Notes: generated by a model from the sequence alone, not told the origin. A stretch of 64,000 bases of DNA from Arthrobacter sp. cf158 (GCF_900106835.1 NZ_FNNR01000001.1:37182-101181), one strand, 5' to 3'; counted from the stretch's first letter, positions 21,207 through 29,855 are shown. Translations and numbers: made by a program.

Positions 21207-22319
21207 ATGACGATTATTGCTGCCGCCGATGGGTCCGCCCTCGGTAATCCTGGACCGGCCGGTTGGGCCTGGTACGTTGATGACTCCTGTTGGCGCGCAG
21301 GAGGTTGGCCGCACGGTACCAACAACCAGGGTGAATTGATGGCCGTATTGGACCTGTTCCGGTCCACGGCCCATGTGCCCCAGGAAGAACTGCTGATCCT
21401 TTGCGACAGCCAGTACGTCATCAACTGCATCAGCAAATGGATGCCTGGGTGGAAACGGAAGGGCTGGCGGAAAGCCGACGGCAAGCCAGTGCTGAACGTT
21501 GATCTCCTCAAGGACATCGACCAAGCGATCGTTGGCCGCAAGTACACCTTCGAATGGGTCAAGGGCCACGCCGGTCACGATCTGAACGAGGCTGCTGACG
21601 AGCGTGCCAGGGCAGCCGCGACAGCTTTCCAGCAGGGCGTCGCGCACCGGGAAGGGCCTGGGTTCCCCGGAGCCGGAGGGGTAGCCCCGGAGCCGGGCCG
21701 AGGCGCGGGCCGCGGTTCCGACCGGGGTGCTGGCCAGGCGAGGGCTGATAGCGAGTCGCAGGCAGTCACTCAGACGCTTCCGCGAAACTCCGAGCCACTA
21801 GCCGCCCGGGCCGGTGCAGGCCCTGCATCGTCGGGCAAGGCAGGCTCCGGCGCTGCGAAGGTCGATTGGAGTGCCCGGGCACCTTTCGAACCCACACTGT
21901 TTGGAGAGTCGGGCATCTTCGGCCAGGCCGATCTTTTCAGTGAACTGGAGGATGAAGCCTCCACCCAGGAGCTATCCGCCGAGGACACGGTGCTCGCCCT
22001 GGAACGCGAACTGCTTCGCCCGGATGTGCGGGCGGACATTGGCAGGATTGGCGTACTGCTTCACCCCGATTTTGCGGAGATCGGCAGCTCGGGCCGATTC
22101 TGGACCAGGGACGCCATGATGATGGCCCTTGAGGAAGACCCTGGTGAACCCACCGATCTGGAGCTGCTCAGCGCCGACAGGCTCAGCGACAATACCATTC
22201 TCTTGAACTACCGCAGCCTGGCGCACACTGGCTCAGCTCTCCGCAGTTCAGTCTGGATGCTGGACCGGGGCCAATGGCGTCTGCGGTTTCATCAAGGGAC
22301 GCTGGAAAACCAGAGCTGA
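21207..22319 (+). CDS. RNase HI fused to a SnoaL/DUF4440-like domain
   Basis: The 370-residue protein starts at ATG 21207 (MTIIAAADGSALGNPGPAGW). Residues 1-145 are an RNase HI domain with catalytic Asp in AAADGS, Glu in NNQGELMAV, Asp in LILCDSQYV and the KGHAGHDLNEAADE block, so it should cut RNA in RNA-DNA hybrids. A Gly/Ala/Arg-rich linker of roughly 100 residues follows. The last 110 residues (LLHPDFAEIGSSGRFW to WRLRFHQGTLE) are an NTF2-fold DUF4440 domain of unknown ligand. The final codons already belong to a 19-base tandem array. Confidence 0.88.
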   Translation: MTIIAAADGSALGNPGPAGWAWYVDDSCWRAGGWPHGTNNQGELMAVLDLFRSTAHVPQEELLILCDSQYVINCISKWMPGWKRKGWRKADGKPVLNVDLLKDIDQAIVGRKYTFEWVKGHAGHDLNEAADERARAAATAFQQGVAHREGPGFPGAGGVAPEPGRGAGRGSDRGAGQARADSESQAVTQTLPRNSEPLAARAGAGPASSGKAGSGAAKVDWSARAPFEPTLFGESGIFGQADLFSELEDEASTQELSAEDTVLALERELLRPDVRADIGRIGVLLHPDFAEIGSSGRFWTRDAMMMALEEDPGEPTDLELLSADRLSDNTILLNYRSLAHTGSALRSSVWMLDRGQWRLRFHQGTLENQS

Positions 22320-22424
22320 CCCAGGATCCCTGAGCTGGTGCAAGAGACTTGAGCTGGTGCAAGAGACTTGAGCTGGCGCAGGATCCCTGAGCTGGCAAGA
22401 TCCCTGAGCTGGCGCGGGGAACCT
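22313..22424. repeat. Six-unit 19-bp minisatellite
   Basis: Units begin with GAGCTG at 22313, 22332, 22351, 22370, 22389 (17 bases) and 22406. Units 2 and 3 are identical (GAGCTGGTGCAAGAGACTT); others end in CAGGATCCCT. The stop codon of the RNase H fusion lies in the first unit. The rest of the gap to 22549 shows nothing further. Confidence 0.93.
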
Positions 22425-22549
22425 GCACCAATGGATCAGACGCGGGTTCAACAATGCCCATGAGCCCATGACCTGCAGGACCGGATGCACAGGGGGAAAG
22501 TAGCCGGCCCTGCAGGAGTTCATGGTGTGAGCTCAGGGTGAGGTGACGC

Positions 22550-22840
22550 CTAGTACATGAAGCGCTGGGTGTTACCCTGTTCCACCTCCAGATAGCTGGT
22601 GGCGGCCGAGGACAGGGCCATGGTGATGGAGGCGAGCGAGGCCTCAACCTTGCTCTGCGTGAGGGACCACTCCACAACGAGTGCCTGGAAGTTGGTGGCA
22701 GCCGATCCGCGCCAGGTTGCCTGAAGTTCCTCCAGGCCCCGGGTCATGGCCAGTACATCTGAACTGATGCGATCAACGGTTCCTTTGACACTGGCTGACT
22801 TGAGTTGAAGCAACTCGGTGTCGACGGAGATGACGCTCAT
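22550..22840 (-). CDS. WXG100 family (ESAT-6-like) protein
   Basis: The 96-residue protein has the WXG100 pattern: two helices around a central WRG turn (LQATWRGSAATNFQAL). Members are secreted as helical-hairpin dimers by ESX / type VII machines. No ESX component, partner WXG100 or LXG toxin gene lies nearby, so it is an orphan here. The ATG has GAAAGG upstream. Tandem arrays lie on both sides of the gene. Confidence 0.85.
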   Translation of the reverse strand: MSVISVDTELLQLKSASVKGTVDRISSDVLAMTRGLEELQATWRGSAATNFQALVVEWSLTQSKVEASLASITMALSSAATSYLEVEQGNTQRFMY

Positions 22841-22945
22841 GGGTGATGCCTTTCGACGAAGATGTTCCGCGGTTCGCGGCGGGAAGCGTGGGCCACAACA
22901 TTGAGCCTAGGCAGCCGCCTTGAACCGGGAAACAGAGTTTCGCCG

Positions 22946-23006
22946 CTATGTGGAGAACGTTGCTATGTGGAGAACGTCCCTATGTGGAGAACGCCGCTAT
23001 GTGGCT
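22946..23006. repeat. 17-bp tandem array at the histidine-kinase 3' end
   Basis: CTATGTGGAGAACG recurs at 22946, 22963 and 22980, followed by a partial copy at 22997 that includes the stop and last codons of the kinase gene. Period is 17 bases. Together with ordinary sequence it fills the 156-base gap after the WXG100 gene. Confidence 0.93.
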
Positions 23007-24460
23007 ACAAGCTCCGCAGGTTCGTCGTGGAACGGAAGGCTGACCACCAACGTTGCGCCGCCGCCGTCGGTCTCTGAAACCCGGACCGTACCGCCGTGGG
23101 AGCCCACAATGGCCGCAACGATCGCCAAGCCCAGGCCACTGCCGCCCGTTTCGCGGGTCCGCGAAGTATCCGCCCGATAAAAGCGTTCGAAGATCTTGTT
23201 GGTTTCCGCCTCCGGAATGCCGGGACCGTGATCACGGATCTCGATCACTGAGACTGAACCCGCAGGTGTGTTGCGAACACCGACTGCGAGTTCAATGGGA
23301 CTTCCTTCCGGTGTGTACCGCAGCGCATTGCCCACCAGGTTGCCGATGACCTGCCGCAGCTTGGCTTCATCGCCTTGGACGGGAGCAGCGGTTGGAGTCG
23401 TGTCGTCCAACCCGGTAAGGGTGATGGCGCGGTCGCCGGAGGAGGCTTTGGTGTCCACCATGGCGTCGTGGGCGAGGAGCTGGAGGTCCACGGGTTTGAG
23501 TTGCAGCGGGCGCTGCTCATCCAGGCGGGCCAGCATCAGCAGGTCCTCCACCATGGAGCCCATCCGTTTGGCCTCGCTTTCGATCCTGCCCATGGCCATT
23601 GCAATGTCCTCTTCAGAGGTGAGGGCGCCGTGCCGGTACAGCTCCGAGAAGCCGCGAATGGTTACCAGCGGTGTCCGCAGTTCGTGGGAAGCGTCGGCAG
23701 CAAAGCGGCGCATGCGCCCCTCGGATGCCGCGCGCGCAGCAAAGGAGGCTTCGATGTGCGCGAGCATGGCGTTCAAGGAGCCACCCAGCCGGCCCACTTC
23801 GGTGTGGGGGTTGTCGATTTCCACACGGCGGGAGAGGTCGCCGGCGGCGATGGCAGCAGCGGTCTTTTCCACCTTGGCCAAGGGTCGGAAGGAGCGGGCC
23901 ACGGTCCAGGTGGCAATAAAGAACGTCAACACCATGGTGAGGAGTCCGACGCCAACCACCACCAGGACGGCATGCTCCATGACTTTGTCCACGGGCGTCA
24001 GCGGCAGTCCGATGATGACTACGCCGTTTTGCCCGTTGGCAACAACACCCACTGCCACGACGCGCCAGTTGGTGCCTGCTGTGCCCTTGACTTGGAACGG
24101 GGCGTTTCCGCGCTGCTTCGCTTCCGCTGAGCTGATGTTGGCGATCGCGGGCCGGTCACTCTGGCTGCCCCCAAAGGGATACGGATCCAGGCCTGGCACG
24201 TACAGGGTCAGTGAGTAGTCCGTGGGGACGGCGGAGTCATTAGGTGTAGTGGGGTTGGGCTGGGACAGCTTGTCGAAGGACTGCTGGTCCTGGGCCAAGG
24301 CAACAGCGGCCTTGAGTTTGTCATCTACCTGGCCTTGCAGGTAGCTCTTGACCAGCGTCAGGGTGCCCGAGCCTGTCGCCACCAGGGCCAGCAGGAGCAG
24401 GCCCATGATGATGGCGACGAGCTGGGACCTCAGGGACGCCGATTTCCAGCGTTGCAGCAA
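22997..24460 (-). CDS. Two-component sensor histidine kinase
   Basis: The 487-residue membrane kinase has a first membrane segment at about 12-38, an extracytoplasmic sensor to about 160, a second segment at about 163-187, HAMP, the H-box ADASHELRTP (phospho-His 259) and an ATPase domain with NALRYTPEGSP, DHGPGIP and GGSGLGLAI. The layout matches mycobacterial TrcS/TcrY kinases; the signal is unknown. It starts two bases after its regulator gene ends, at TTG 24460. Confidence 0.93.
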   Translation of the reverse strand: MLQRWKSASLRSQLVAIIMGLLLLALVATGSGTLTLVKSYLQGQVDDKLKAAVALAQDQQSFDKLSQPNPTTPNDSAVPTDYSLTLYVPGLDPYPFGGSQSDRPAIANISSAEAKQRGNAPFQVKGTAGTNWRVVAVGVVANGQNGVVIIGLPLTPVDKVMEHAVLVVVGVGLLTMVLTFFIATWTVARSFRPLAKVEKTAAAIAAGDLSRRVEIDNPHTEVGRLGGSLNAMLAHIEASFAARAASEGRMRRFAADASHELRTPLVTIRGFSELYRHGALTSEEDIAMAMGRIESEAKRMGSMVEDLLMLARLDEQRPLQLKPVDLQLLAHDAMVDTKASSGDRAITLTGLDDTTPTAAPVQGDEAKLRQVIGNLVGNALRYTPEGSPIELAVGVRNTPAGSVSVIEIRDHGPGIPEAETNKIFERFYRADTSRTRETGGSGLGLAIVAAIVGSHGGTVRVSETDGGGATLVVSLPFHDEPAELVAT

Positions 24461-24462
24461 GG

Positions 24463-25182
24463 TCAGCGCTTCTCTGCCGTTCGCAGCACGTAGCCCACGC
24501 CGCGCTTGGTCTGAATCAGGGCTGCGGCATCAGGATCGATGTCCACTTTGCGGCGCAGGTAGGAAATGTAGGACTCAACGATCGAGGCATCACCGTTGAA
24601 GTCGTACTCCCAGACGTGGTCCAGGATCTGGGCTTTGGAAAGCACGCGGTTGGGGTTCAGCATGAGGTAGCGCAAGAGCTTGAACTCGGTGGGGGACAAC
24701 TCAATGACGGTACCGCCGCGGCGGACCTCGTGGGCGTCGTCGTCGAGTTCAAGATCGTCGACGCGGATCACGGCGTCGTCATCTTCCAGCGGTTGGGTGC
24801 GGCGGAGAACGGCGCGGATGCGCGCCACCACTTCGTCCAGGCTGAAGGGCTTGGTGACGTAGTCGTCCCCGCCGACGGTCAAACCGGTGACTTTGTCCTC
24901 GGTGTCGTCCTTCGCGGTGAGGAACAGCACGGGGAAGTGCTTGCCTGCGGCACGGAGGCGGCGCGTCACCGTGAAGCCGTCCATATCCGGGAGCATGACG
25001 TCCAGGACTGCGAGGTCAGGAGCATGAAGGTCCGCTGCCGCGAGGGCTTCGCGACCATTGGATGCGGCCACGACCTCGAAACCTGCAAAGCGCAGGGACG
25101 TGGAGAGCAGCTCGCGGATGTTGGGTTCGTCATCGACGACAAGGAGCTTGGCTTCGGGGCCGTTCTTTTTCATGACATCCAT
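24463..25182 (-). CDS. OmpR/PhoB-family response regulator
   Basis: The 239-residue regulator has a receiver domain with acidic pocket VVDDEP, phospho-acceptor Asp 61 in LDVMLPDMDG and Lys in VTKPF, then a winged-helix DNA-binding domain (SPTEFKLLRYLMLNPNRVL to GVGYVLR). It is cognate to the adjacent kinase and resembles TrcR. Two starts are possible, ATG 25182 and ATG 25173. The ribosome site GGGAG of the first lies in one arm of a hairpin. Confidence 0.94.
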   Translation of the reverse strand: MDVMKKNGPEAKLLVVDDEPNIRELLSTSLRFAGFEVVAASNGREALAAADLHAPDLAVLDVMLPDMDGFTVTRRLRAAGKHFPVLFLTAKDDTEDKVTGLTVGGDDYVTKPFSLDEVVARIRAVLRRTQPLEDDDAVIRVDDLELDDDAHEVRRGGTVIELSPTEFKLLRYLMLNPNRVLSKAQILDHVWEYDFNGDASIVESYISYLRRKVDIDPDAAALIQTKRGVGYVLRTAEKR

Positions 25183-25186
25183 GATG

Positions 25187-25203
25187 CTCCCAGAAACTGG
25201 GAG
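25187..25203 (-). promoter_or_regulatory. Hairpin enclosing the response-regulator ribosome site
   Basis: On the minus strand CTCCCAG, TTT, CTGGGAG form a perfect 7-bp stem; the 3' arm is the GGGAG ribosome site four bases before ATG 25182. Folding would hide it. It may equally be a DNA operator for autoregulation. The rest of the 112-base gap holds two copies of GGCGCCTGCGC only. Confidence 0.6.
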
Positions 25204-25294
25204 TTGTCTGGATGCTGCATGTGAGCGGACTGCGCGGCCGGACCATGGCGCCTGCGCGCCCGGACTACGGCGCCTGCGCGGAGTCCCTGAAGCC

Positions 25295-25930
25295 TCAAGC
25301 GCCCAGCACCAACCCCGTCCCGAGCGCCACCATGGTCACTGCGATGCCACCATCCAGGAATCGCCACGACGAGGGCCGCGCAAAGAAGCCGCGGAGGAAA
25401 CGGGCGCCGAATCCCAGCGAGCAGAACCAGAGGATGCTGCCCAGCATGGCCCCTGCGCCGAACCACCACTGGAGTTGGGTGCCTTGGGCGCTGGCAATTG
25501 AGCCAAGAAGGGCAATGTCCAGGTAGACGTGGGGGTTGAGCCACGTGAGGGCGAGGACGGTGGTGACAGCTGCGGCGATGCCGCGCTTGGCGCCGCCGTC
25601 GTTCCGTGTTCCTTCGGCGGTAGTCAGCGCTTGCGGCCGAAGGGCCCTGCGGGCGGCCATCAGGCCGTACGTCACCAGGAATGCCGCGCCAACGTAACGG
25701 AGGACGACGACGGCGGTGGGCGCCGCCGTCAGGAGGGCACCGGTGCCAAGGACACCGGCAGCGATCAATACGGCGTCGGACAACGCGCAGACAATCACTA
25801 TGGGGACGATGTGTTCGCCGCGGATTCCTTGCCGGAGCACGAAGGCGTTTTGGGCCCCGATGGCGACGATCAGGGCCAGGCCCGTGGCCAGGCCGAGGCC
25901 TGCGGAATGGAAGAAGTCGATGTAGGTCAC
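25295..25930 (-). CDS. lysE: LysE/ArgO-type basic amino-acid exporter
   Basis: The 211-residue membrane protein has six hydrophobic segments and the family start LIVAIGAQNAFVLRQGIRGEH; WLNPHVYLD lies in the fourth. LysE exports lysine and arginine when they are in excess. It starts at GTG 25930 and is divergent from its expected activator LysG, separated by a LysR-type box. Confidence 0.92.
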   Translation of the reverse strand: MTYIDFFHSAGLGLATGLALIVAIGAQNAFVLRQGIRGEHIVPIVIVCALSDAVLIAAGVLGTGALLTAAPTAVVVLRYVGAAFLVTYGLMAARRALRPQALTTAEGTRNDGGAKRGIAAAVTTVLALTWLNPHVYLDIALLGSIASAQGTQLQWWFGAGAMLGSILWFCSLGFGARFLRGFFARPSSWRFLDGGIAVTMVALGTGLVLGA

Positions 25931-25955
25931 CTTTTGAAACTACGGTCGGCGATTC

Positions 25956-25972
25956 CTTTAGACCAGCTAAAG
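25956..25972. promoter_or_regulatory. LysR-type T-N11-A box
   Basis: CTTTAG (25956-25961), five bases, CTAAAG (25967-25972) is a dyad in the 68-base space between lysE and lysG, the standard binding-site form for the regulator beside it. Confidence 0.7.
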
Positions 25973-25998
25973 ATTTTGATGCCACATAAGATGTTCTT

Positions 25999-26934
25999 AT
26001 GCCTCAGTTTCCTTCCGAGCAATTGTTGACGTTCGCCACGGTGCTTTCCGAGGGCACGCTGGATGCAGCGGCACAGCTGCTTCACATCACGCCGTCGGCG
26101 GTGTCGCAGAGGCTCAAAGCGTTGGAACAATCGGCAGGCCAGGTGCTGCTGCAGCGCAGTAACCCCGCCAGGGCAACGACGGCCGGTGAAGTTGTTCTGC
26201 GTTTGGCCCGACAAATCGCGCAGCTTGAGGCCGACGCAGGGAGGGAACTCGGTTTGGGTGCAGACGCGGCGCAGCTGGCCGTGCCGATCGTGGTCAACGC
26301 GGATTCGTTGGCGGTGTGGTTCCTGCAAGCGCTGGCCCGCGTTCCCGGCGACCTTAATGTCACCTTCGAACTCCACCGGGACGACGAACAACATTCCACG
26401 TCGCTGCTGCGCTCCGGGACGGTGATGGCGGCTGTCACCGCGACGCCCGAGCCTGTGCAGGGCTGCCGCGTGGAAAGCCTGGGCGTCATGCGGTACCGGG
26501 CAGTGGCAGCACCCGGCTACATGGAACGGTGGTTTCCGGAGTTCCCGGACGGCCTGGAGAAATCAACGCTCAACGCAGCACCCACCGTTGACTTCGACCG
26601 CAAGGACACGTACCAGTGGGCCTTCGTGCAGTCGTGGCCAGGCGATGACCGGGCAAGTGCTCCGGAACGAAAAGGGCCCCGCCACTACGTCCCGGCCTCG
26701 CAGGACTTCGGCGACGCGATCCGTTTGGGCCTTGGCTGGGGATTGATTCCGGAGGTCCAGTGCGGACCGGACATCGCGGAAGGCCGGCTGATCGAACTGG
26801 CCCCGGAACGGCCCTTCGACGTGCCGCTCTACTGGCAGCGATGGAAGACCGCGTCGCGGGTCCTGGACGTGCTCAGCGACACGGTGCGCGAGGTATCAGC
26901 GCAGTACCTGACCAGACCGGTACCGAGCTCCTAA
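25999..26934 (+). CDS. lysG: LysR-type regulator LysG/ArgP
   Basis: The 311-residue protein has an N-terminal LysR winged helix (LDAAAQLLHITPSAVSQRLKALEQ) and a substrate-binding domain of the ArgP/LysG kind, which senses lysine, arginine or histidine and activates the exporter gene. The divergent lysE gene makes the assignment strong. ATG start; a small unknown gene follows. Confidence 0.9.
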   Translation: MPQFPSEQLLTFATVLSEGTLDAAAQLLHITPSAVSQRLKALEQSAGQVLLQRSNPARATTAGEVVLRLARQIAQLEADAGRELGLGADAAQLAVPIVVNADSLAVWFLQALARVPGDLNVTFELHRDDEQHSTSLLRSGTVMAAVTATPEPVQGCRVESLGVMRYRAVAAPGYMERWFPEFPDGLEKSTLNAAPTVDFDRKDTYQWAFVQSWPGDDRASAPERKGPRHYVPASQDFGDAIRLGLGWGLIPEVQCGPDIAEGRLIELAPERPFDVPLYWQRWKTASRVLDVLSDTVREVSAQYLTRPVPSS

Positions 26935-26993
26935 ATACGAACACGCCCGCGGATGCTTCCAATAATGTCGGTGCCCCGTTCCACACTTAAAAC

Positions 26994-27215
26994 ATGGCAA
27001 ACACAGCAGCTCCCGCAAGCATTCACCAGCACCTCCACGTCGATGTCGAGTTCCATGTGACGTACCTGGATACTGACACCGGCCATATCCGACGCGAGGA
27101 TTTCCTTGACCTGGCCGCGGCGGAACGCTTTGCCAGTGCCCAACTCCGCGACGAGGATGGCTGGGCCGTGGTGGACCACGTCAAGATCCCGGCAGCCAGT
27201 CGAATGGTCGCCTAG
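26994..27215 (+). CDS. Small hypothetical protein, 73 residues
   Basis: I do not recognise a family. The product is soluble and acidic in the middle (HLHVDVEFHVTYLDTDTG, then LAAAERFASAQLRDEDGWAV) and looks like one small alpha/beta domain. GC-ending codons and the position between lysG and the oxidase gene support it as real, but there is no ribosome site in front of the ATG, so it may be leaderless or spurious. Confidence 0.6.
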   Translation: MANTAAPASIHQHLHVDVEFHVTYLDTDTGHIRREDFLDLAAAERFASAQLRDEDGWAVVDHVKIPAASRMVA

Positions 27216-27266
27216 GAACCCAAGCACCCTGCAGTACCGGGGCACCACAACCCTGTTCTGTCCGGG

Positions 27267-29369
27267 TCATTCCGGCTTGTTGTGGGCATGGCCGCCGTGA
27301 ACGAAGGGCGATGACACGCCCTGGTATTTGAGCAGCATCATCATTCCTTCGGCCGCATGATCCAGGTTGTGGCAATGATCCATCCAGATACCGGGATTGT
27401 CGGCGTGAAGCAGCAGTTCCCATACTTCGCCGGGCAACACGTCCACAGTGTCCAGGACCAAGGGCGATCCTCCGGGAGCCGTTCCGTTCCTGCTCAGCAC
27501 CTGCACGTGGTGTCCGTGGGGATGCATGGGATGAGGTTCGGCGGTGCGGTTCACTACCGTGACTTTGACGGTGTCGCCTTCAGCCACGTCGATGGACGGG
27601 ACCAGAGGGTATGCAGCACCGTTGACGGTGAAGGCATAACGCGGAACACCGTCCACAAAACGGAACTGCCGGTCCAGCACCAGCACCTCCTCGCGCGTGA
27701 TCGTCGTTGCTTGCGGAAGCGGCTGGCCGGCACGGGTCCCCACCATGGGTTTGCCATAGTCCAACAGGTCGAGCACGGGGGTTGTGGCGAACACGCCGGC
27801 GGGCGCTTTCTCCGGCACACCAGCCGAAGCTTCCGGGGCGTCATGCCCTGATGGGACCACCACGACGACGGCGCTGGCCGCGGCATCGGAGCGTAGCGTC
27901 ACCAGCGTTCCGGGCATGGTGAAAGCGATGTCCACGCGCCCTCCGGCACCAAGGCGCACCAGTTTGCCCGAAACGTCGCCCGGCTGGTTCACTTCCGTTC
28001 CGTCCACCGCGACGGCCTTGAAGGGGGTGCCCTCCACCACGTAACGCTGCGGCAGGGAATCGGTGTTTATCAGACGCATCCGCACGCTCGAGCCGGGTGC
28101 GGCTGCGTGTGGACTGCGGCGGTCTGAGGAGCCCAGCAACCCCAGACCGCTGAGGTCGTGTCCGGCCACCACTATGTCCGTGTCAGCACGGGGCAGTGCG
28201 GGGTCGTGCACGACGAATGTGCCGTAGAGGCCCTTGCGGACGCCCTCGGCCGAATCCTGGTGCGTGTGGTACCAGTAGGTGCCGGACTGCGCTGCGGTAA
28301 AGCGGTAGGTCATGGACTGTCCCGGCATCAGGGCGTCCTGCGTCGCTCCCGCCACCCCGTCCATGGCGTTGGGGACGTCGTATCCATGCCAGTGCAGCGT
28401 GACGCCGGCGGCGACATCGCGGTTTGTAAGCTCCACCTCCAGGACTTCCCCCAGATGGGCCTCCAACGCAGGGCCGGGGACGCTGCCGAACGTCCAGGCT
28501 TCCGTCGTCTGGCCGGACGGAAGCGTTACGTGCTCTACCCGGGCGGTCAGTTCATACCGCCGGACCACGGCGTCCGCGGGGGAGGTGCCCAGCAGGCTGG
28601 TCACCGGGGTTGTATCCGCCATGGTGGTGGCGGCGTTGGTACTGTCGTGATGCCCGACGGCGGCGCTGATCACCGCGCCGTCGGCGGACCGGCTCCCGAG
28701 CCAGGCAAAGACTCCGGAGCCCAGGACGGTACAGGCCATCAGCCCGGCGACGGCGGCAGCCGCCGTCGGACGCCTGCCCAAGCGAGACGTGCCGCCCTCA
28801 CGCATGGCAGGCCCGCGACCGAACAGTGCCAGCCTTGCGAGCAGCACGCTCCCGGCCACCATGAACAGCAGCACGGCAAGGGTCCACGGGGCGGGGAACG
28901 GTCCAAGCACGAGGGCCAGCACAAGGGACGCCAGGGATGATGCCGCGGCAGCCACGAGGGACAACACAGCCCACTCCCGGGATGGTCCGGAGCGTGCCCC
29001 GGCCCTTCCGGCAGGTTTGAAGCCGGTGTTCCGCCTCCTCAGCAAGAACGGAACACCGGCCATCGCGGCCCAAGCCGCGGGGATGGCGGTCAGAGGCAGG
29101 TTGATGGTTGTGCGTTCGCTGGCAAACCACCAACTGCCCGCCACCAAAGCAGGAAGCAAGGCGTAACGTGCCGCAGTGGCTGCGACGGCAATGCCTGTCA
29201 GCAGCAATGCCAGGTCAAGGGAACGGAACCAGGGCACCGCGCTGCTGGACGGATCCCCGCTGGGAATTCCAGCGGTTGACGCAACGGTCAACCAAACGGC
29301 GGTGATCCAGCCGCCTGCCGCGAGGACGGACAGCACCAGATCCACCGCCAGCAGCTGCGAGGTGTTCAC
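27267..29369 (-). CDS. Multicopper oxidase fused to a polytopic membrane domain
   Basis: The 700-residue protein starts with about seven hydrophobic segments (residues 7-30, 50-85, 88-110, 132-155, 160-183, 203-228) and continues into a complete multicopper oxidase. Copper motifs are all present: HWHG (326-329), YHTH (367-370), HPMHPHGHH (613-621) and HCHNLDHAAEGMM (665-677) with the axial Met of the type-1 site. The oxidase part would lie outside the cell. Two-domain or three-domain form is not settled. Substrate (copper, manganese or phenolics) is unknown. GTG start, 12 bases after a DUF6220-like gene. Confidence 0.88.
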   Translation of the reverse strand: MNTSQLLAVDLVLSVLAAGGWITAVWLTVASTAGIPSGDPSSSAVPWFRSLDLALLLTGIAVAATAARYALLPALVAGSWWFASERTTINLPLTAIPAAWAAMAGVPFLLRRRNTGFKPAGRAGARSGPSREWAVLSLVAAAASSLASLVLALVLGPFPAPWTLAVLLFMVAGSVLLARLALFGRGPAMREGGTSRLGRRPTAAAAVAGLMACTVLGSGVFAWLGSRSADGAVISAAVGHHDSTNAATTMADTTPVTSLLGTSPADAVVRRYELTARVEHVTLPSGQTTEAWTFGSVPGPALEAHLGEVLEVELTNRDVAAGVTLHWHGYDVPNAMDGVAGATQDALMPGQSMTYRFTAAQSGTYWYHTHQDSAEGVRKGLYGTFVVHDPALPRADTDIVVAGHDLSGLGLLGSSDRRSPHAAAPGSSVRMRLINTDSLPQRYVVEGTPFKAVAVDGTEVNQPGDVSGKLVRLGAGGRVDIAFTMPGTLVTLRSDAAASAVVVVVPSGHDAPEASAGVPEKAPAGVFATTPVLDLLDYGKPMVGTRAGQPLPQATTITREEVLVLDRQFRFVDGVPRYAFTVNGAAYPLVPSIDVAEGDTVKVTVVNRTAEPHPMHPHGHHVQVLSRNGTAPGGSPLVLDTVDVLPGEVWELLLHADNPGIWMDHCHNLDHAAEGMMMLLKYQGVSSPFVHGGHAHNKPE

Positions 29370-29381
29370 AGCTGCCTTTGG

Positions 29382-29855
29382 TCAGGCCGTGCTGGGCGAG
29401 GCGGAAGCATCCGGGGATGCGGCCTTGGGTGGCAGCGGTTGTGGATTCAGGGCCACCGCCCGGGCGCGGTTGAACAGCCAGTAGGACATGAAGATCATCA
29501 GCACACCGACGATGGGGTGGATCGAGACAACCCACGAGCCGGACGGTGTGATGAATTCCGGCGAGGAACCGGTCAGCATGCCGCCAATGATGAAAATGAA
29601 CAATTGGACCCACGTCAGCAGGAATATTCCTGCCGCCAGCCAGATTGTCCGGGATCCCACCCGGGCGATCGCGGCGACGATGGCGGCCAGCAGAGCCGAA
29701 TAGCGGAGTACATACTGTCCGTTGACTGCGTGGAAAACGCCCGCTTCACGCTGGGCTTCGATGGTGTTCTGAAAGTGGAAGTATCCAGCGAAAAACAGCT
29801 GTGCCAGTGCTGACAGCAGGACGATCGCGGAGAGGACCAGGAGAACTTTGCGCAT
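29382..29855 (-). CDS. DUF6220-like four-TM membrane protein
   Basis: The 157-residue protein has four membrane segments (about 5-28, 52-72, 75-97, 110-128) and resembles DUF6220 proteins, whose function is unknown. Histidines near the first and fourth segments (FHFQ, FHAV, SIHP) could bind metal or haem, which is inference. The tail carries LNPQPLPPK, a motif also met in unrelated bacterial proteins. It lies 12 bases upstream of the membrane-fused oxidase and is probably its operon partner. Confidence 0.75.
   Translation of the reverse strand: MRKVLLVLSAIVLLSALAQLFFAGYFHFQNTIEAQREAGVFHAVNGQYVLRYSALLAAIVAAIARVGSRTIWLAAGIFLLTWVQLFIFIIGGMLTGSSPEFITPSGSWVVSIHPIVGVLMIFMSYWLFNRARAVALNPQPLPPKAASPDASASPSTA

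Noticed and set aside
22313..22424. CRISPR array
   Set aside because: Units are directly adjacent with no spacers and differ in sequence; this is a minisatellite. The 17-bp array at 22946 was rejected for the same reason.
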